Assembly (NCBI GenBank): GCA_030690515.1
Contig: JAUYGP010000623.1
Location: 1 to 25,871 of the forward strand
Length of the DNA stretch: 25,871 nucleotides
Reading direction: 5' to 3'
Source: Giesbergeria sp.
GTDB taxonomy: Bacteria > Pseudomonadota > Gammaproteobacteria > Burkholderiales > Burkholderiaceae_C
The notes beneath the pieces were generated by a model. The model was not told the origin of the DNA and made no database searches. It was given only the letters and a program-made list of their open reading frames with translations. The number at the start of each line of letters is the position of its first letter. Position 1 is the stretch's first letter. Shown piece after piece: positions 7,118-14,634 of this stretch. A program made the translations under genes and the position numbers.

Positions 7118-8725
7118 ATGCAAACAAATGCAAACACCGGTTCAATGCCCGCGACGACGTATGTCAGCATCGGCCAGATCAAATCACTAGGAGCCAAGCT
7201 CGACCTGCCTGACACAGGTGGTGGCTGTGGCACTTCCGGCGGCGAGGGCAAGGCCAGTTGCGGCACGTCCGACGGCCCCGACGACATGCCCCAGGCCATC
7301 TGGGACAAGGTCAAGGACCACCCCTGTTACTCCGAAGAAGCCCACCACCACTTCGCCCGCATGCACGTGGCGGTGGCGCCGGCCTGCAACATCCAGTGCA
7401 ATTACTGCAACCGCAAATACGACTGCTCCAACGAGTCACGTCCCGGTGTGGTCTCGCAAAAGCTCACCCCCGATCAAGCGGTGCGCAAAGTGGTGGCCGT
7501 GGCCAGCGAAATCCCGCAAATGACGGTGCTGGGCATTGCCGGCCCGGGGGACGCCTTGGCCAACCCGAAGAAGACCTTTGACACCTTCCGTATGCTGCAA
7601 GAGCAGGCACCGGACCTCAAGCTGTGCATCTCCACCAACGGTTTGGCGCTGCCGGACCTGGTCGATGAAATCTGCAAATACAACGTGGACCACGTCACCA
7701 TCACCATCAACATGGTGGACCCGGCGGTGGGCGAAAAGATTTACCCCTGGATTTTCTGGAACCACAAACGCGTCACCGGTTATGAAGCCGCCAAGATTTT
7801 GCACGAGCGCCAGATGCTGGGGCTGGAAATGCTCACCGCACGGGGCGTGCTGACCAAGATCAACTCGGTGCTGATTCCAGGCATCAATGACGAGCATTTG
7901 ATCGAGGTGAACCGCGAAGTGAAAAAACGCGGTGCCTTCCTGCACAACATCATGCCGCTGATTTCCGAGGCCGAGCACGGCACCGTGTTTGGCCTGACCG
8001 GCCAGCGTGGCCCGACGGCCTCTGAGTTGAAGGCGGTGCAGGATGCCTGCATGGGCGGCGCCAACCTGATGCGCCACTGCCGCCAATGCCGCGCTGACGC
8101 TGTCGGCCTGCTCGGTGAAGACCGTAGCGAGGAATTCACGCTGGACAAGCTGGAGCAAATGGACGTGGTGTACGACCTGGACAAGCGCCGCAGCTACCAG
8201 GAAAAAGTGGAAATCGAACGCAATGCCCAGCATGCCGCCAAACAGGAAGCCCTGGCGCTGGCCAGCAGCATCCAGGTGGCGGATGACCTCACGGTGCTGG
8301 TGGCCGTGGCCACCAAGGGTGGTGGCCGGGTCAACGAACATTTTGGCCACGTCACCGAGTTCCAGGTGTTTGAAGTGTCCGCCGCCAAGGCGCTGTTTGT
8401 CGGCCACCGCCGGGTGGACCAGTATTGCCAGGGTGGTGAGGGTGACGACGCGCAACTGCCCTCGGTGGTGCGCGCCATCAATGACTGCCATGCCGTGCTG
8501 GTGGCCAAGATTGGGGCCTGTCCGAAAGACGAACTGACCGCCGCCGGTGTGGAACCGGTTGACAGTTATGTTGGCGAGTTCATTGAAAAGGCCGCACTGG
8601 GCTGGTTCAACGACTACCGCCAGCGTATTGCCAGCGGTGCCGTGGTGCACCAGAGCCGGGGTGACGCACAGATCCGCCAGGGTGCCTACACCCATCTCAC
8701 AGACAACGTTGCGTTGGCTGCCTGA
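7118..8725 (+). CDS. nifB: NifB, nitrogenase FeMo-cofactor biosynthesis radical SAM protein
   Basis: NifB fuses two [4Fe-4S] units and inserts a carbide from SAM to form NifB-co (the 8Fe core), the precursor of FeMo-co. The 535-residue product has the radical SAM motif CNIQCNYC (Cys90, Cys94, Cys97) after HVAVAPA, conserved NRKYDC and SRPGVVS segments, extra N-terminal cysteines (Cys37, Cys48, Cys70) and a C-terminal NifX/NifY-type domain (about residues 400-520, VNEHFGHVTEFQVFEV). Length is usual for proteobacterial NifB with the fused domain. The upstream ATG at 7085 lies at the predicted transcription start, so 7118 is chosen, preceded by a weak AAGGG. It leads a long same-strand operon, and nifHDK are not in the window. 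Confidence 0.97.
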   Translation: MQTNANTGSMPATTYVSIGQIKSLGAKLDLPDTGGGCGTSGGEGKASCGTSDGPDDMPQAIWDKVKDHPCYSEEAHHHFARMHVAVAPACNIQCNYCNRKYDCSNESRPGVVSQKLTPDQAVRKVVAVASEIPQMTVLGIAGPGDALANPKKTFDTFRMLQEQAPDLKLCISTNGLALPDLVDEICKYNVDHVTITINMVDPAVGEKIYPWIFWNHKRVTGYEAAKILHERQMLGLEMLTARGVLTKINSVLIPGINDEHLIEVNREVKKRGAFLHNIMPLISEAEHGTVFGLTGQRGPTASELKAVQDACMGGANLMRHCRQCRADAVGLLGEDRSEEFTLDKLEQMDVVYDLDKRRSYQEKVEIERNAQHAAKQEALALASSIQVADDLTVLVAVATKGGGRVNEHFGHVTEFQVFEVSAAKALFVGHRRVDQYCQGGEGDDAQLPSVVRAINDCHAVLVAKIGACPKDELTAAGVEPVDSYVGEFIEKAALGWFNDYRQRIASGAVVHQSRGDAQIRQGAYTHLTDNVALAA

Positions 8726-8763
8726 GTTATTCCCATATTCCCTAACCTCACTGGAGAGTCACC

Positions 8764-8958
8764 ATGACCCACAAAATCAACACCGAAACCTGCACCGGCT
8801 GCGATGCCTGTGAACCAGAGTGCCCCAACGTCGCCATCAGTGTGAAGAAAGGTGTCTACATCATTGATGCCAAAAAGTGCAATGACTGCGAAGGTCACTT
8901 TGACGACCCCCAGTGTGTCGCTGTCTGCCCGGTAGACGATTGCATCACCGAAGTCTGA
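8764..8958 (+). CDS. fdxN: FdxN-type 2[4Fe-4S] ferredoxin
   Basis: A 64-residue ferredoxin with CTGCDACEPEC (Cys10, 13, 16, 20) and a second set, Cys39, Cys42, Cys51 and Cys55, with the longer CxxC-x8-Cx3C spacing seen in nif-linked and Alvin-type ferredoxins. An extra Cys60 lies near the end. It directly follows nifB behind a good GGAGAG ribosome site (about 8752-8757). FdxN next to nifB is known in Azotobacter and others, where it supports NifB-co synthesis, probably as electron donor or cluster source for NifB. Confidence 0.93.
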   Translation: MTHKINTETCTGCDACEPECPNVAISVKKGVYIIDAKKCNDCEGHFDDPQCVAVCPVDDCITEV

Positions 8959-8985
8959 TTTTTCCCACTGAAAGCACCCACCATC

Positions 8986-9390
8986 ATGTTGCCCAACGTC
9001 ACCCTCACGCCCGCTGCGGCGAAGTTCATCAACCGCATCGTGCGTTTCTCCGGCTTGGGCGCAGGTGCAGGCTTGCGCCTGGCCGTGACACCGGGCGGCT
9101 GCTCGGGCTACTCGTCAGAGTTCAGCGCCGAGGCTGCCCCTGCTGCAGGCGAACAGTTGCTGGAAGTCGGTGGCGTGCGCCTGTTCCTGGCTGCCGAGAG
9201 CCGTTTGATGCTCAATGGCATCACAGTTGACTTTGTGGAGACTGCAACCTCTTCGGGCCTGAGTTTCATCGACCCCAACAAGGAAGCCTGCGCCTGCAGC
9301 AGTGCCGAGACAACACCCAAGGTCGGCGTGACCAAGATCGAGATCAGTTCCATTGGGCGAGGTCGACCTGCGCCTGTGGTGGCACACTAA
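8986..9390 (+). CDS. Nif-associated IscA/HesB-type iron-sulfur carrier
   Basis: The 134-residue product belongs to the HesB/IscA/ErpA family: LTPAAAKFINRIV at the N-terminus, GGCSGYSSEF with Cys39, and the C-terminal pair Cys102 and Cys104 (FIDPNKEACACS) at the family's CxC position. A roughly 25-residue tail beyond the usual end (VGVTKIEISSIGRGRPAP) is extra. In nif clusters such A-type carriers deliver Fe-S clusters or iron to nitrogenase maturation proteins. It stands between the ferredoxin and a TPR-like gene in the operon. The ribosome site is weak (GAAAG). Confidence 0.88.
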   Translation: MLPNVTLTPAAAKFINRIVRFSGLGAGAGLRLAVTPGGCSGYSSEFSAEAAPAAGEQLLEVGGVRLFLAAESRLMLNGITVDFVETATSSGLSFIDPNKEACACSSAETTPKVGVTKIEISSIGRGRPAPVVAH

Positions 9391-9406
9391 AACGTCCAAC
9401 CAAGCC

Positions 9407-9970
9407 ATGAACGCCAACAGCCTGCACTTTGACGATGACCTGGCGGCTTTTGCCGACGGTGCCATTGGCGGGGGCTTGAGCCCGCAGGTCAACGCGTTGA
9501 TTTCCCGGGCCGGGCTGTTGCGTCATTTGCCGCTTGAGGCCTTACCCCTGCTGGAACAGGCCCGTGCCGAGGCACCACGCCACCCGGCGCCCTTGATTGC
9601 GCTGTACCGCTTTTACTTTTATGGCCACCAGCTGGCGCAGGCCCGGGCCGTGGGTGAAGACGCATTGGCCATTGCCCGTACCGCGCTGGGCCCCAACTTT
9701 GGCGACGAAGCACCAGACGACGACGCCACACGCCACCACCCCGCAGTGCGTTTTTATCTGTTCACGCTCAAGGGTCTGGCCTACCTGAACATGCGTCTGG
9801 GTGCCATGGATGAAGCGCAGTTGATGCTCAAGGAGTTGCGTCGCCTTGACCCCAAGGACCACATCGGTGGTGCGCTGCTTTTTCACGTGCTCAACCGCCA
9901 TGAAAAAGGTGACACAGGCGATGCGCCATCCGGCTACCCGGTGCGCGGCTGGGGAGCAACAGTCTCATGA
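9407..9970 (+). CDS. TPR-like nif-operon protein of unknown role
   Basis: A 187-residue protein that I cannot assign to a named family. It is mostly helical, with alternating small and large hydrophobic residues in blocks such as LPLEALPLLEQARAEAPRHP, LAQARAVGEDALAIAR and YLNMRLGAMDEAQLMLKELR, followed by RLDP, resembling two to three tetratricopeptide-like repeats. No signal peptide or membrane segment is present. An ATG at 9353 would overlap the IscA-like gene by 38 bases, so the start at 9407, 16 bases after that stop, is preferred. Its stop overlaps the LRV gene start (ATGA). A scaffold or docking role among maturation factors would be a guess from context. Confidence 0.75.
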   Translation: MNANSLHFDDDLAAFADGAIGGGLSPQVNALISRAGLLRHLPLEALPLLEQARAEAPRHPAPLIALYRFYFYGHQLAQARAVGEDALAIARTALGPNFGDEAPDDDATRHHPAVRFYLFTLKGLAYLNMRLGAMDEAQLMLKELRRLDPKDHIGGALLFHVLNRHEKGDTGDAPSGYPVRGWGATVS

Positions 9971-10758
9971 ACACCGCCACCACCACCGACATACCGGCAC
10001 AGCACTGGCAAGGCGGCCCCATCGACTGCGCGGACTGTGACTACGTTGGCCTTCTCTCGCAGGGTGAAGGGCAGGGCTGCAAACCGGGTCATGCCTGCAT
10101 GCAGGACGCCTATGCACTTCGCATTGACCGCTTCTTTCGCTGGAATCCGGTGCTCAGTGATGAGCTGCTCGAACACGACTACTTTGAGGTGCGCGCCATT
10201 GCGGCCCGCCGTGCCAGTGTGTTTCGCCTGACGGCGCTGATCAACGACCCTGATGAGACCGTGCGCCTGCAGGTGGCCTTGCGCTTGCCGCAAACGCTGT
10301 TAAGTAAGTTGGTCAGTGACCCACACCGCGAGGTGCGCCTGCGCGTGGCACAGCGCCTGGCACCCATGGCGCTGGCGGCGCTGCGCAACGACCCGGACTA
10401 CGGCGTGCGTGAGCTGGTGGCACAACGCCTGCCACTGGCCATTTTGCCGACCATGGCGCTTGACCCGGACCGGGCTGTGCGTATGCGTGTAGCCCAGCGG
10501 CTTGACATGCCCGCCTTGCTGCGCATGGCAGACGACTCCGACGCCGATGTACGACGGGTCGTGGCCGAGCGTTTACCTGTAGCCCTGCTGTCACGGCTGG
10601 CCCACGACCCCGATTGGTGCGTGCGTTGGGAAGTTGCCCAACGCGCCGACACAGCCACAGTGGAAACCATGCAACAGGATGACGAGCCCGAGATACGCCA
10701 GGCGGTGCATGAACGCCTGAAGCGCCATGTCACCCCAATTGGAGTCGCCCATGGCTGA
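9967..10758 (+). CDS. LRV [4Fe-4S] leucine-rich-repeat-variant protein
   Basis: The 263-residue protein has an N-terminal four-Cys cluster (Cys21, Cys24, Cys38, Cys44; CADC ... GCKPGHAC), then about eight tandem 24-residue helical repeats of the form D.D..VR..VAQRLP...L..L (for example PDYGVRELVAQRLPLAILPT). This matches the LRV protein of Azotobacter vinelandii, which has a crystal structure with a [4Fe-4S] N-terminal domain and alternating alpha/3-10 repeats and is encoded near nif genes. Its function is not established, and a role in binding a Nif partner or sensing redox state is inference. The start overlaps the preceding stop. Confidence 0.9.
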   Translation: MNTATTTDIPAQHWQGGPIDCADCDYVGLLSQGEGQGCKPGHACMQDAYALRIDRFFRWNPVLSDELLEHDYFEVRAIAARRASVFRLTALINDPDETVRLQVALRLPQTLLSKLVSDPHREVRLRVAQRLAPMALAALRNDPDYGVRELVAQRLPLAILPTMALDPDRAVRMRVAQRLDMPALLRMADDSDADVRRVVAERLPVALLSRLAHDPDWCVRWEVAQRADTATVETMQQDDEPEIRQAVHERLKRHVTPIGVAHG

Positions 10759-11128
10759 CATCAACCGCGACGATGCCGAGATCGAGCTGGCCCACCCGCC
10801 CCGCTTCAGCTACGGCGAACGGGTGATTGCGCGTTCGGTGGTGCGCAACGATGGCACCTACAACGGCCGCGACATTGGCGAGGTGCTGGTCAACAAGGGC
10901 GAGATTGGTTATGTGATCAACATCAACACCTTCTTGCAGCAGTTCTACATCTACGCGGTGGACTTTGTCGAGTCCGGCCACCGGGTCGGAATGCGGGCCA
11001 AAGAGTTGTGCACGCTGGACAACTTGCCCGATGAGGTGCTGGCGCAACTCGGTGCCAAAGCCGGCGCCCTGCCCTCCCTTGGTTCTTCCAAGTCCATCGA
11101 CTCTCCAAACCACCTGGAAGCACCATGA
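10751..11128 (+). CDS. nifZ: NifZ family protein, copy 1
   Basis: A 125-residue NifZ: FSYGERVIARSVVRNDGTYN, G..L...G.IGYV..I..F.....YAVDF, and HRVGMRAKELC. NifZ assists P-cluster maturation on the MoFe protein, acting on the second P-cluster in A. vinelandii. An ATG at 10727 adds eight residues, but GGAG at 10741-10744 is placed correctly for 10751, which overlaps the LRV stop by eight bases. The C-terminal 25 residues are low-complexity and divergent. It is followed by a second NifZ-like gene through an ATGA overlap. Confidence 0.92.
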   Translation: MADINRDDAEIELAHPPRFSYGERVIARSVVRNDGTYNGRDIGEVLVNKGEIGYVININTFLQQFYIYAVDFVESGHRVGMRAKELCTLDNLPDEVLAQLGAKAGALPSLGSSKSIDSPNHLEAP

Positions 11129-11418
11129 ATACCCAAGCCTTGTCTGGCATTGAGCTGCGCGCGCCAGCCTACGCCTGGGGCCAGCGCGTCATTGCGCTGG
11201 ACGATCTGGTCAACGATGGCAGCTACCCGGATCGGCCGCTGGATGCGCTGCTGGCGGCACGTGGCTCGGTGGGTGAAGTCGTCAACATTGGCCATGCCCC
11301 CGACTTGAACGAGCCGGTGTACCTGGTGCAGTTTGACGGCTGCGTGGTGGGCTGCCTTGAAATTGAGCTGGTGCCGGCACCGCCCGGGCTGCTGCCTGAG
11401 ACCGAGGACCGGGCGTGA
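11125..11418 (+). CDS. nifZ: NifZ-like protein, copy 2
   Basis: A 97-residue product with the NifZ pattern again: YAWGQRVIALDDLVNDGSYP, ARGSVGEVVNIG, VYLVQFDG, IELVP. It is shorter and quite divergent from copy 1, so it is an old duplication rather than a recent one. Tandem nifZ genes near nifB are known in some betaproteobacteria. Both ends overlap neighbours (ATGA with copy 1, GTGA with the next gene). The two copies may act on different steps or partners of cofactor assembly, but this is not shown by sequence. Confidence 0.87.
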   Translation: MNTQALSGIELRAPAYAWGQRVIALDDLVNDGSYPDRPLDALLAARGSVGEVVNIGHAPDLNEPVYLVQFDGCVVGCLEIELVPAPPGLLPETEDRA

Positions 11419-11765
11419 ACCGGGCCGCTGCCGTGTTTGCCCCGGTTAGTGGCCAGGTTCATGACCTGCTGCAGCACCGGCTGGAGCGCGCGCTGCGCGA
11501 GCGTGTGCGCTACCGCTATGTCACACCAAACGTGCTGATGGAGGGCACCAGTTACCGCATTCAAAGCCCGTGCTGTTCCCGCACGGTGGACCCGACCGGC
11601 GGCGTGATCGACATTGCCCTGCTGGTGCCGCATGATGGCAACAGCTGGTGCCTGTGCTCGCGTGACCATACCAAACAGACCTGGGTGGCACGTTGTCAAG
11701 ACGCGTCGCTGGACACCGTGCTGGACTTGCTGTGTGTGGACAGCGAACGCCAGTTCTGGCCCTGA
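11415..11765 (+). CDS. Small Cys-rich nif-operon protein, GTG start
   Basis: A 116-residue protein not recognised as a named family. It begins with GTG overlapping the nifZ-like stop (GTGA). Helical N-terminus (LLQHRLERALRERVRYRYV), then TPNVLMEGTSYRIQSPCCSR with Cys53-Cys54, and WCLCSRDH with Cys79, Cys81 and His85, which could form a metal or iron-sulfur site (CC...CxC...H). Further cysteines (94, 107) follow. It sits between nifZ and the cysteine desulfurase gene, consistent with cluster or iron handling, but the function is unknown. Confidence 0.75.
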   Translation: MNRAAAVFAPVSGQVHDLLQHRLERALRERVRYRYVTPNVLMEGTSYRIQSPCCSRTVDPTGGVIDIALLVPHDGNSWCLCSRDHTKQTWVARCQDASLDTVLDLLCVDSERQFWP

Positions 11766-11783
11766 CCGGTAGCTCAACGTGCC

Positions 11784-12932
11784 ATGATTTACCTCGACCA
11801 CAACGCCACCACGCCACCGTCACCGGCGGTCATCGCGGCCATGCTGCCGGTACTCTCAAGCCTGTGGGCCAACACGTCGTCGCAACACGGGCCCGGGCAA
11901 CAGGCCAAACGTGTCTTGAGCACGGCGCGCGCCACGGTGGCGCGGGTGCTGGGCTGCAAACCGGTCGAGGTGATCTTTACCAGTGGTGCCACCGAGGCCA
12001 ACCACATGGCAGTGCGCGGACTGTTGGTGGCCAGTGCCCCGGAGCGCAAGCGTGTTGTTTTCAGCAGCGTGGAGCATGCCGGCCAGCTGCGACTGGCGCG
12101 AGCCTTGGCTGATGCGGGTATTCAGGTGGACCTGATGCCGGTGCAGGCCGACGGCACGCTTGACCTGGCGGCTGCAGCCAGCCTCATGGGGCCGGACGTG
12201 GCCCTGGTCTCGCTCATGGCGGCCAACAACGAGACCGGGGTACTGATGCCGGTGGCGGACATCGCCGAATTGGCGCATGCCGCGGGGGCCTTGCTGCATG
12301 TGGATGCAACCCAACACATTGGCAAATTGCCTTTTCATTTTGCGGACTCTGGTGCAGATGCAGTGTCCTTGTCGGCGCACAAGTTTCAAGGCCCCAAGGG
12401 CATTGGTGCTTTGCTGCTGCGCCAGGGACTACCTTTTGTGCCACAAACCCTGGGCAGCCAGGAGCGCGGGCGGCGTGGCGGCACCGAAAACCTGGCCGGC
12501 GTCGTCGGTATGGCGACAGCCCTCGAACTGCTGGGTGACGTCAGCCTGGAAGCGACCCGCCAGACCCAATTGCGCGACGCGCTGGAAAACGGCCTGACCC
12601 GCGCCCTGCCCGAAACCCACATCTGGGGTCGGCAGGTGCCGCGTTTGCCCGGCACCAGTTACCTGCGTTTTGGCCAGCTCTCGGTCGATGTGGTGTTGCA
12701 ACGGCTTGAGCGCCTGGGTGTGGCTGCTTCCAGCGGCGCCGCATGTTCGTCCGGCGGCAGCGAACCCTCCCATGTGCTGACCGCCATGGAGGTGCCCGCT
12801 GATGAGGCGCTGGCCGCCGTGCGTTTTTCGCTGGGCCGAACCAGCACCCTGGCCGACGTGAACCACCTGTTGCAGGCACTGCCGCCACTGCTGGCGCCAC
12901 TATTGCATGAAGAACGACTGACCGCTCCTTAA
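11784..12932 (+). CDS. nifS: NifS/IscS-type cysteine desulfurase
   Basis: A 382-residue PLP enzyme, class V aminotransferase fold: YLDHNATTP at the N-terminus, TSGATEANHMAVRG, SVEHAG, NNETGVLMPV, VDATQHIGK, the PLP lysine Lys200 in SLSAHKFQGPKG, GGQ-like RGGTENLAGVVG, and the active-site loop Cys321 in SSGAACSSG. It transfers sulfur from cysteine as a persulfide for Fe-S and FeMo-co assembly. No nifU is adjacent, so the acceptor may be encoded elsewhere or be the IscA-like protein. It may be a second NifS paralogue dedicated to the nifB branch. Start chosen at the first ATG giving MIYLDHN, 18 bases after the previous stop. Confidence 0.92.
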   Translation: MIYLDHNATTPPSPAVIAAMLPVLSSLWANTSSQHGPGQQAKRVLSTARATVARVLGCKPVEVIFTSGATEANHMAVRGLLVASAPERKRVVFSSVEHAGQLRLARALADAGIQVDLMPVQADGTLDLAAAASLMGPDVALVSLMAANNETGVLMPVADIAELAHAAGALLHVDATQHIGKLPFHFADSGADAVSLSAHKFQGPKGIGALLLRQGLPFVPQTLGSQERGRRGGTENLAGVVGMATALELLGDVSLEATRQTQLRDALENGLTRALPETHIWGRQVPRLPGTSYLRFGQLSVDVVLQRLERLGVAASSGAACSSGGSEPSHVLTAMEVPADEALAAVRFSLGRTSTLADVNHLLQALPPLLAPLLHEERLTAP

Positions 12933-12972
12933 AGCCAATCCTTGAAACCCTATTTACATCCAGGAGCCGACG

Positions 12973-13200
12973 ATGAAACTCATGATCCGCAAAGACAGCA
13001 AAGGCGTGCTGACCGGCTACGTGCCAAAAAAAGACCTGGAGGAACCCATCATCGCCATGGCCAACCCAGCCATGTGGGGTGGCCTGGTGACACTGGCCAA
13101 CGGCTGGCAGTTTGATTTGCCCGAGATGCCGGCAGATACACCACTGCCGATCACGGTTGAAGCACGACGCATGGCATTGGCAGAGGACGCAGGAGACTGA
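12973..13200 (+). CDS. nifT: NifT/FixU family protein
   Basis: A 75-residue NifT: MKLMIRKDSKGVLTGYVPKK, DLEEPIIAM, GG.VTLANGW.FDLP. NifT commonly lies beside nifHDK or nifB, and mutants in studied species show little phenotype. An AGGAG ribosome site lies 8-12 bases before the ATG. The 40-base gap after nifS is the largest in this part of the operon, but I see no sigma-54 promoter in it. The next gene starts three bases after the stop. Confidence 0.93.
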   Translation: MKLMIRKDSKGVLTGYVPKKDLEEPIIAMANPAMWGGLVTLANGWQFDLPEMPADTPLPITVEARRMALAEDAGD

Positions 13201-13202
13201 GC

Positions 13203-13463
13203 ATGGCCATCACCCCTGACTATCTGCGTGATGCCGGTGAAGTTGTCTCTGCGGCAGCGTCCGTGCGTGAAGCCGCTGCGACCTGGCGCGCCCGTGACCC
13301 CGCCATGCGTGTGGTGGTGGTGGACGCCATGGACATGCGTGGTGAAACCGCCGCACTGACGTTGGGCAAACGCCGCATCTTTCTCGCCACCACCAACGGC
13401 CATTGCTGGAGCACCACCGATTTGGCGGAAGAAGCCTCGGCACTGATCCTGACCGAGGACTAA
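13203..13463 (+). CDS. Small nif-operon protein of unknown function
   Basis: An 86-residue protein, not recognised with certainty. It is one compact alpha/beta unit: amphipathic helix (DYLRDAGEVVSAAASVREAA), strand (MRVVVVDAMDM), then TLGKRRIFLATTNGHCWSTT and a C-terminal helix. One cysteine, no motif for cofactor binding. It follows nifT by three bases and precedes the DegT-fold gene by two, so it is tightly in the operon. Such small proteins downstream of nifT occur in other diazotrophs, but I cannot name a role. Confidence 0.72.
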   Translation: MAITPDYLRDAGEVVSAAASVREAAATWRARDPAMRVVVVDAMDMRGETAALTLGKRRIFLATTNGHCWSTTDLAEEASALILTED

Positions 13464-13465
13464 GC

Positions 13466-14626
13466 ATGGAAGTCGATGTCATTTCCCTGTTTGAACCGGA
13501 GTGTGGTGCGCGCGAAATTGAGCTCGTCAGTGCCGTGTTGCAGTCGTCGCAATGGGGTGACGGGCCAATGGTCGAATCATTCGAACGCGCATTTGCAGGC
13601 TGGGTCGGGCGCAAACACGCGGTCGCGGTCGGCAGCGGCACGCTGGGCACCTGGATTGCACTGCGGGCCATGGGTATTGGCCCGGGCGATGAGGTGATCT
13701 GCACCTCGCACACCTGGCACCAGGTGGCTCAAGCCATCACCCTGGCCGGGGCCACGCCAGTGTTTGCCGACATCAACTACTGGACCGGCAGCCTCAGCCC
13801 CGAGAAGGCGGCGCGCAAGATCACACCCAACACCCGTGCCTTGCTGGCCGGCAACACCAACGGCCACCCGGCGGCCTGGGCACCCCTGCGCAAGTTGGCC
13901 AATGAACACGGCCTGGCGCTGATCGAAGACAGCACCGAATCCTTTGGCTCACGCTACCAGGGGCAGACCGTCGGCAGCTTTGGTGACGTGTCGGTGTTTG
14001 ATTTTTCCGCACCTTCCGCCCTGTGTACCGGTGAAGGCGGCATGCTGGTCACCGACGACGACGCGCTGGTGCATGAGCTGCGCTACTTGCGCCAGCGCCG
14101 AGTGGCAGACCGATCTTCCGTGTCGGTCGGTTCGCGCATACCGCTGCAGGCTGGCATGAGTGAACTGACCGCCGCATTGGGATTGGCGCAACTGGCCGGT
14201 CTGGACGACCGTCTGGCAGCCCGCAAACAGGTGGTGGCCTGGTACCACGACCAGATGCAGAGCTTTGAGGGGGTCAAACCGCCCTACATTGGCGAGGACG
14301 TGGACGAGGTGCACTGGATGCTTTATGTGGTGCACCTGGGCAAACGTTTCTCGGGCAGCGCACGCGCACAAATGATCGACGACCTGCTCTCCTGCGGTAT
14401 CGAAACGGTGGCCTACAGCCACCCTTTGCACCAACAGTTTTATTACATGAACGCCGGTGATGCCATCGGCCAGCGCCGGGGCGTGCTGATTGACACCGAC
14501 CGCATTGGCGACCGTGCTTTGGCACTGCCACTGCACACGCAACTGGATGAAGAACAAGTCCAGTACATCGTCAAAACACTCAAGGACACCGCCACCAATG
14601 TGGGTGCTGGTGCCGCCATTTACTAA
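13466..14626 (+). CDS. DegT/DnrJ/EryC1-fold protein lacking the PLP lysine
   Basis: The 386-residue product has the fold-type I DegT/DnrJ/EryC1/StrS pattern: VAVGSGTLGTWIALRAMGIG, GDEVICTSHTWHQVA, ATPVFADIN, LIEDSTESFGSRY with Asp155 at the pyridine-binding position, and CTGEGGMLVT. In the family a Schiff-base Lys occurs six residues after the first Phe of the F.F motif (FSFHGTKTLTTGEGG type). Here the stretch is FDFSAPSALCTGEGG and the position is Ser184 (TCC at 14015-14017). Members with His there act as PMP-dependent dehydratases, and Ser is odder. So it is either non-catalytic, a PMP or ligand binder, or a new activity. The ATG at 13466 right after the previous stop is chosen over 13403, which would overlap that gene. 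No sugar-nucleotide genes are near. Confidence 0.85.
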   Translation: MEVDVISLFEPECGAREIELVSAVLQSSQWGDGPMVESFERAFAGWVGRKHAVAVGSGTLGTWIALRAMGIGPGDEVICTSHTWHQVAQAITLAGATPVFADINYWTGSLSPEKAARKITPNTRALLAGNTNGHPAAWAPLRKLANEHGLALIEDSTESFGSRYQGQTVGSFGDVSVFDFSAPSALCTGEGGMLVTDDDALVHELRYLRQRRVADRSSVSVGSRIPLQAGMSELTAALGLAQLAGLDDRLAARKQVVAWYHDQMQSFEGVKPPYIGEDVDEVHWMLYVVHLGKRFSGSARAQMIDDLLSCGIETVAYSHPLHQQFYYMNAGDAIGQRRGVLIDTDRIGDRALALPLHTQLDEEQVQYIVKTLKDTATNVGAGAAIY

Positions 14627-14634
14627 GGAAAACC

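Noticed and set aside
7436..8695. 419-codon open frame on the - strand
   Set aside because: Antisense to nifB, with the His/Val/Gly-rich composition typical of a mirror frame and no family match.
10030..10740. Tandem DNA repeat or CRISPR-like periodicity
   Set aside because: The periodicity is protein-level, from the 24-residue LRV repeats; the DNA units are too diverged and no spacers exist.
11688..11703. TGGCAC sequence as a second sigma-54 promoter before nifS
   Set aside because: It lies inside a coding region and lacks GC at the required ten-base spacing from GG.
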